Below are positions 61,480 through 64,000 of a stretch of 64,000 nt of DNA, piece by piece. Within the stretch, counting starts at the first letter, position 1. Each line of letters opens with the position of its first letter. The notes under the pieces are model-generated. The model searched no databases, had not been told where the DNA came from, and was given only the letters and a program-made list of their open reading frames with translations. The stretch comes from Sphingopyxis sp. PET50 (GTDB taxonomy: Bacteria; Pseudomonadota; Alphaproteobacteria; Sphingomonadales; Sphingomonadaceae). Made by a program: the position numbers and the translations under genes. Location: the NCBI RefSeq assembly GCF_025244705.1, contig NZ_CP104207.1:2356001-2420000 (forward strand), read 5' to 3'.

Positions 61480-62682
61480 ATGGCCGACCTTTTTTCCAAA
61501 TTCGATCCGCTCATCCAGCAGCGCGAGGCCCTGCTCGCGACCGGCGTCACCGACCCGTTCAGCCTGGTGATGGAGCGCGTCGTCTCCCCCACCGTCGCGA
61601 TCTGCAACGGGCGCGAGACGATCCTGCTCGGCACCTATAATTATATGGGCATGACCTTCGACGCGGATGTCATCGCCGCGGGCAAGGAGGCGCTCGACAC
61701 ATTCGGCAGCGGCACCACCGGCAGCCGCGTGCTCAACGGCACCTATCAGGGGCACAAGGAGTGCGAGGAGGCGCTGAAAGAGTTCTACGCCATGGATCAT
61801 GCCATGGTGTTCTCGACCGGTTACCAGGCGAACCTCGGCATCATTTCGACGATCGCCGGCAAGGGCGACTACGTCATCCTCGACATCGACAGCCACGCCT
61901 CGATCTACGACGGCTGCAAGATGGGCGATGCCGAGATCGTCGCCTTTCGCCACAACGACATCGAAGCGCTGGAGAAAAGGCTGAAGCGCCTGCCCCCCGA
62001 AGCGGGCAAGCTGGTGGTGCTCGAGGGCGTCTATTCGATGCTCGGCGATGTCGCCCCGCTGAAGGAGATGGTGCGCATCGCCAAGGAAAACGGCGCGATG
62101 GTGCTGGTCGACGAGGCACATTCGATGGGCTTCATCGGCGAGCATGGCCGCGGCGTCGCCGAGGCGCAGGGGGTGATCGACGATGTCGACTTCATCATCG
62201 GCACTTTCAGCAAGAGCGTCGGCACCGTCGGCGGCTTCTGCGTGTCGAACCATCCGAAGTTCGAGATCATGCGGCTCGTCTGCCGCCCTTATGTGTTCAC
62301 CGCCTCGCTGCCGCCGAGCGTCGTCGCGACCGCCGCGACGAGCATCCGCAAGCTGATGCACGGGTCGAACAAGCGCGCCCATCTGTGGGAGAACAGCAAG
62401 GCGCTGCACAAGGGGCTGCGCGACCTGGGCTTCACGCTCGGCACCGACGAGCCGCAGTCGGCGATCATCGCGGTGATCATGCCCGATCTCGAAAAGGGCG
62501 CGATGATGTGGGAGGCGCTGCTGGAGGAAGGCCTCTACGTCAACCTCGCGCGCCCGCCCGCGACCCCCGCGGGCATGACATTGCTGCGCTGTTCGCTCTG
62601 CGCCGAGCATTCGAGCGCGCAGGTCGGCGAGATATTGGGCCGCTTCGAGCGCGCCGGCAAGGCCGTGGGGATTATCGGCTGA
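61480..62682 (+). CDS. spt: Serine palmitoyltransferase
   Basis: 400 residues, PLP-dependent alpha-oxoamine synthase. Condenses L-serine with palmitoyl thioester to 3-ketodihydrosphingosine, the first step of sphingolipid synthesis. PLP ring-stacking His139 (DIDSHASIYDG), Asp211 and His214 (VLVDEAHSMGFIG), Schiff-base Lys245 (GTFSKSVGTVGGF); each is offset by exactly 20 from the numbering known for the Sphingomonas paucimobilis enzyme (159, 231, 234, 265), as I recall it. Residues YNYMGM and TTGSRVLNGTYQGHKECEE are also conserved. Strong taxonomic marker. Confidence 0.94.
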   Translation: MADLFSKFDPLIQQREALLATGVTDPFSLVMERVVSPTVAICNGRETILLGTYNYMGMTFDADVIAAGKEALDTFGSGTTGSRVLNGTYQGHKECEEALKEFYAMDHAMVFSTGYQANLGIISTIAGKGDYVILDIDSHASIYDGCKMGDAEIVAFRHNDIEALEKRLKRLPPEAGKLVVLEGVYSMLGDVAPLKEMVRIAKENGAMVLVDEAHSMGFIGEHGRGVAEAQGVIDDVDFIIGTFSKSVGTVGGFCVSNHPKFEIMRLVCRPYVFTASLPPSVVATAATSIRKLMHGSNKRAHLWENSKALHKGLRDLGFTLGTDEPQSAIIAVIMPDLEKGAMMWEALLEEGLYVNLARPPATPAGMTLLRCSLCAEHSSAQVGEILGRFERAGKAVGIIG

Positions 62683-62796
62683 ACCGGGCGCCGGCGCCGA
62701 CCAGCGGATTCCTTTTCGGGGCGAATTGATCGGGCGGGGCCGCCGCGATCTCGTTCGTGGCTTTGCGGCGCGGCGCTTGTCCGGTACAAGGCGGCG

Positions 62797-64000
62797 GTGT
62801 TCGAGCGGGATTACGACAGCGAAAACGACGACCGGCGCGGGCGGATCCGCTTCTGGCTGACCGTTGGCGTGGGCGCGATCCTGACCGGCGTCGTGGTCGC
62901 CCTCGTCCTGCTGGTGACCCGCGCCAACGACAATTACGATCGCTCGCTGAGCTCGCAGGCGCACAGCCTGGAGGTCATCTCGCAGACGCGCAGCCTCGAC
63001 GCCGCGCTGGCGCGCGCCGAGGCGGCGCTCGGGCGTTTCGCGGTCGGGCTGCAAAAGGAGGATGGCCGCGTCTATCAGCAGCAATGGGGCGTCGCGCGCC
63101 AATATCTGACGCTGCTGCGCCGCAACGTGCGCGACAATCCGAAGGCGGCCGAACTGGTCAAGCAATTGACCGCCGAGCTCGACCGCCGCGGCCAGCAGCT
63201 CGGCGATGCCGCGCTCAGCGCCAATTACCGCCAGACCGTCGCGGCCATCTCCAAATATAATGCCGCGGGCCATGATGCCGCGCTGGTGCGGATCGACCGG
63301 CTGCTCACCGAGCTGATCCGCAACGAGCGCACCCTGCTCGCCGAACGCAACCGGATCGCGGCGTCCGACCGTGCCAGCCTGAACCAGGCGATCCTGCTCT
63401 TTTCGCTGCTCGGCGCCGAGCGCCGCGATCATCGCGATCGTCGCTACCTTCTCGCTCGTCCGCGCCGAAGGCGAGCGGCGGCTCGCGCGCCGCGAACAGT
63501 TCGCCGAAAGCGAGCGCGCGGCGCAGCTCGAATCGGCGGTCGAGGACCGCACCGCCGAGCTGGCGCGCGCGAACCTCGCGCTGCGCAGCGAGATGGCCGA
63601 GCGCGCGGCGGCCGAGGACCAGCTCCGCCAGGCGCAGAAGATGGAGGCGGTCGGCCAGCTGACCGGCGGCATCGCGCATGATTTCAACAATATGCTCGCG
63701 GTGGTCGTCGGCGGGCTCGAACTCGCGCAGCGCTGGCTCGCCGACGCGCCCGACAAGGCGCAGCGGCATATCCACAATGCGCTCGACGGCGCCAACCGTG
63801 CCGCCGACCTGACCCGCCGCCTGCTCGCCTTTGCGCGGTCCGAACCCGCGCGGCCCGAGATGATGGTCGTCGACGACAGCATCGCCGCCTTCGCCGAGCT
63901 GATCGAACGCACGATCGGCGACCGCATCGCGCTGACGCTCGACCTGCAGGCGCCGGGGCTCGCCTGCTGGCTCGACCGCCAGCAGTTCGAGAACGCGCTG
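62797..64000 (+). pseudogene. Membrane sensor histidine kinase, frameshifted and cut by right edge
   Basis: GTG start; N-terminal membrane helix (FWLTVGVGAILTGVVVALVL), a CHASE3-like extracytoplasmic helical region (RSLDAALARAEAALGRFAVG) and a second helix AAIIAIVATFSLVRAE in the next frame, after one surplus base near 63415 (CTCGGCGCCGAGCGCC). Then a coiled coil and the phospho-acceptor block QKMEAVGQLTGGIAHDFNNM, with ATP-binding residues to follow beyond the window. The GGIAHDFNN box is that of hybrid-type kinases. Partner regulator and stimulus not visible. Confidence 0.72.

Noticed and set aside
61297..63927. Long open frame on the minus strand opposite serine palmitoyltransferase and the sensor kinase
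   Set aside because: Antisense shadow; both plus-strand genes are well conserved.

Overview
The window is a GC-rich bacterial chromosome segment, most likely from a sphingomonad (alphaproteobacterium, Sphingomonadaceae, perhaps Sphingopyxis). The strongest marker is a serine palmitoyltransferase paired with a dedicated acyl carrier protein at the right end (sphingolipid synthesis). A PhoK-type phosphatase, PhyR, a split methionine synthase behind an ArsR-methyltransferase regulator, and a glutathione-dependent formaldehyde pathway fit the same group. I see no tRNA, rRNA, CRISPR array, integrase or transposase.

Layout. 0-8.3 kb: proC (cut by the left edge), secreted phosphatase, DsbD-type reductase, TlyA, TspO, UbiK, YbjN, a secreted beta-helix protein. 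8.4-12.7 kb: a four-gene minus-strand cluster encoding circularly permuted ATP-grasp, alpha-E protein, transglutaminase and the proteasome-like Anbu; this is the most intriguing pathway here. 12.9-17 kb: TSUP permease, secA and a small exported protein. 17.4-24 kb: SDR, two GIN-domain envelope proteins, GreB-like factor with a tiny coupled partner, BaiN-type flavoprotein, DEAD-box helicase. 24-33.7 kb: C1/formaldehyde genes (fghA, purU, adhC with a divergent LysR regulator), hydrolases, a YbaK-type deacylase, an AT-richer AbiV-family gene, sdaA. 33.7-42.4 kb: acyltransferase with SGNH domain, sodB, a ligase/exonuclease repair operon with a LexA-like box, a Crp-type regulator, and the general stress response pair HWE kinase/PhyR. 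42.6-49.4 kb: the methionine-cycle operon (ArsR-methyltransferase, metF, metH in two pieces, then a PhyH-like oxygenase) behind a perfect palindromic operator. 49.6-55.3 kb: three small lipoproteins, a DJ-1/PfpI protein, and a peptidase / sulfotransferase-like / glutaminyl cyclase operon. 56-58 kb: groESL with CIRCE. 58.1-64 kb: HNH nuclease, MATE exporter, a PycTM-like membrane protein, ACP, serine palmitoyltransferase, and a sensor kinase cut by the right edge.

Two features cut across the window. First, almost every intergenic gap of size holds palindromic repeats of a few families, often nested one inside another; one copy lies in frame inside the DNA ligase gene. Second, at least twelve otherwise well-conserved genes carry an apparent single-base frameshift. 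Three of these fall in the same short context (AGCCGGCC), so sequencing error is at least as likely as real gene decay. Frameshifted genes are entered as pseudogenes but may be intact in the organism.
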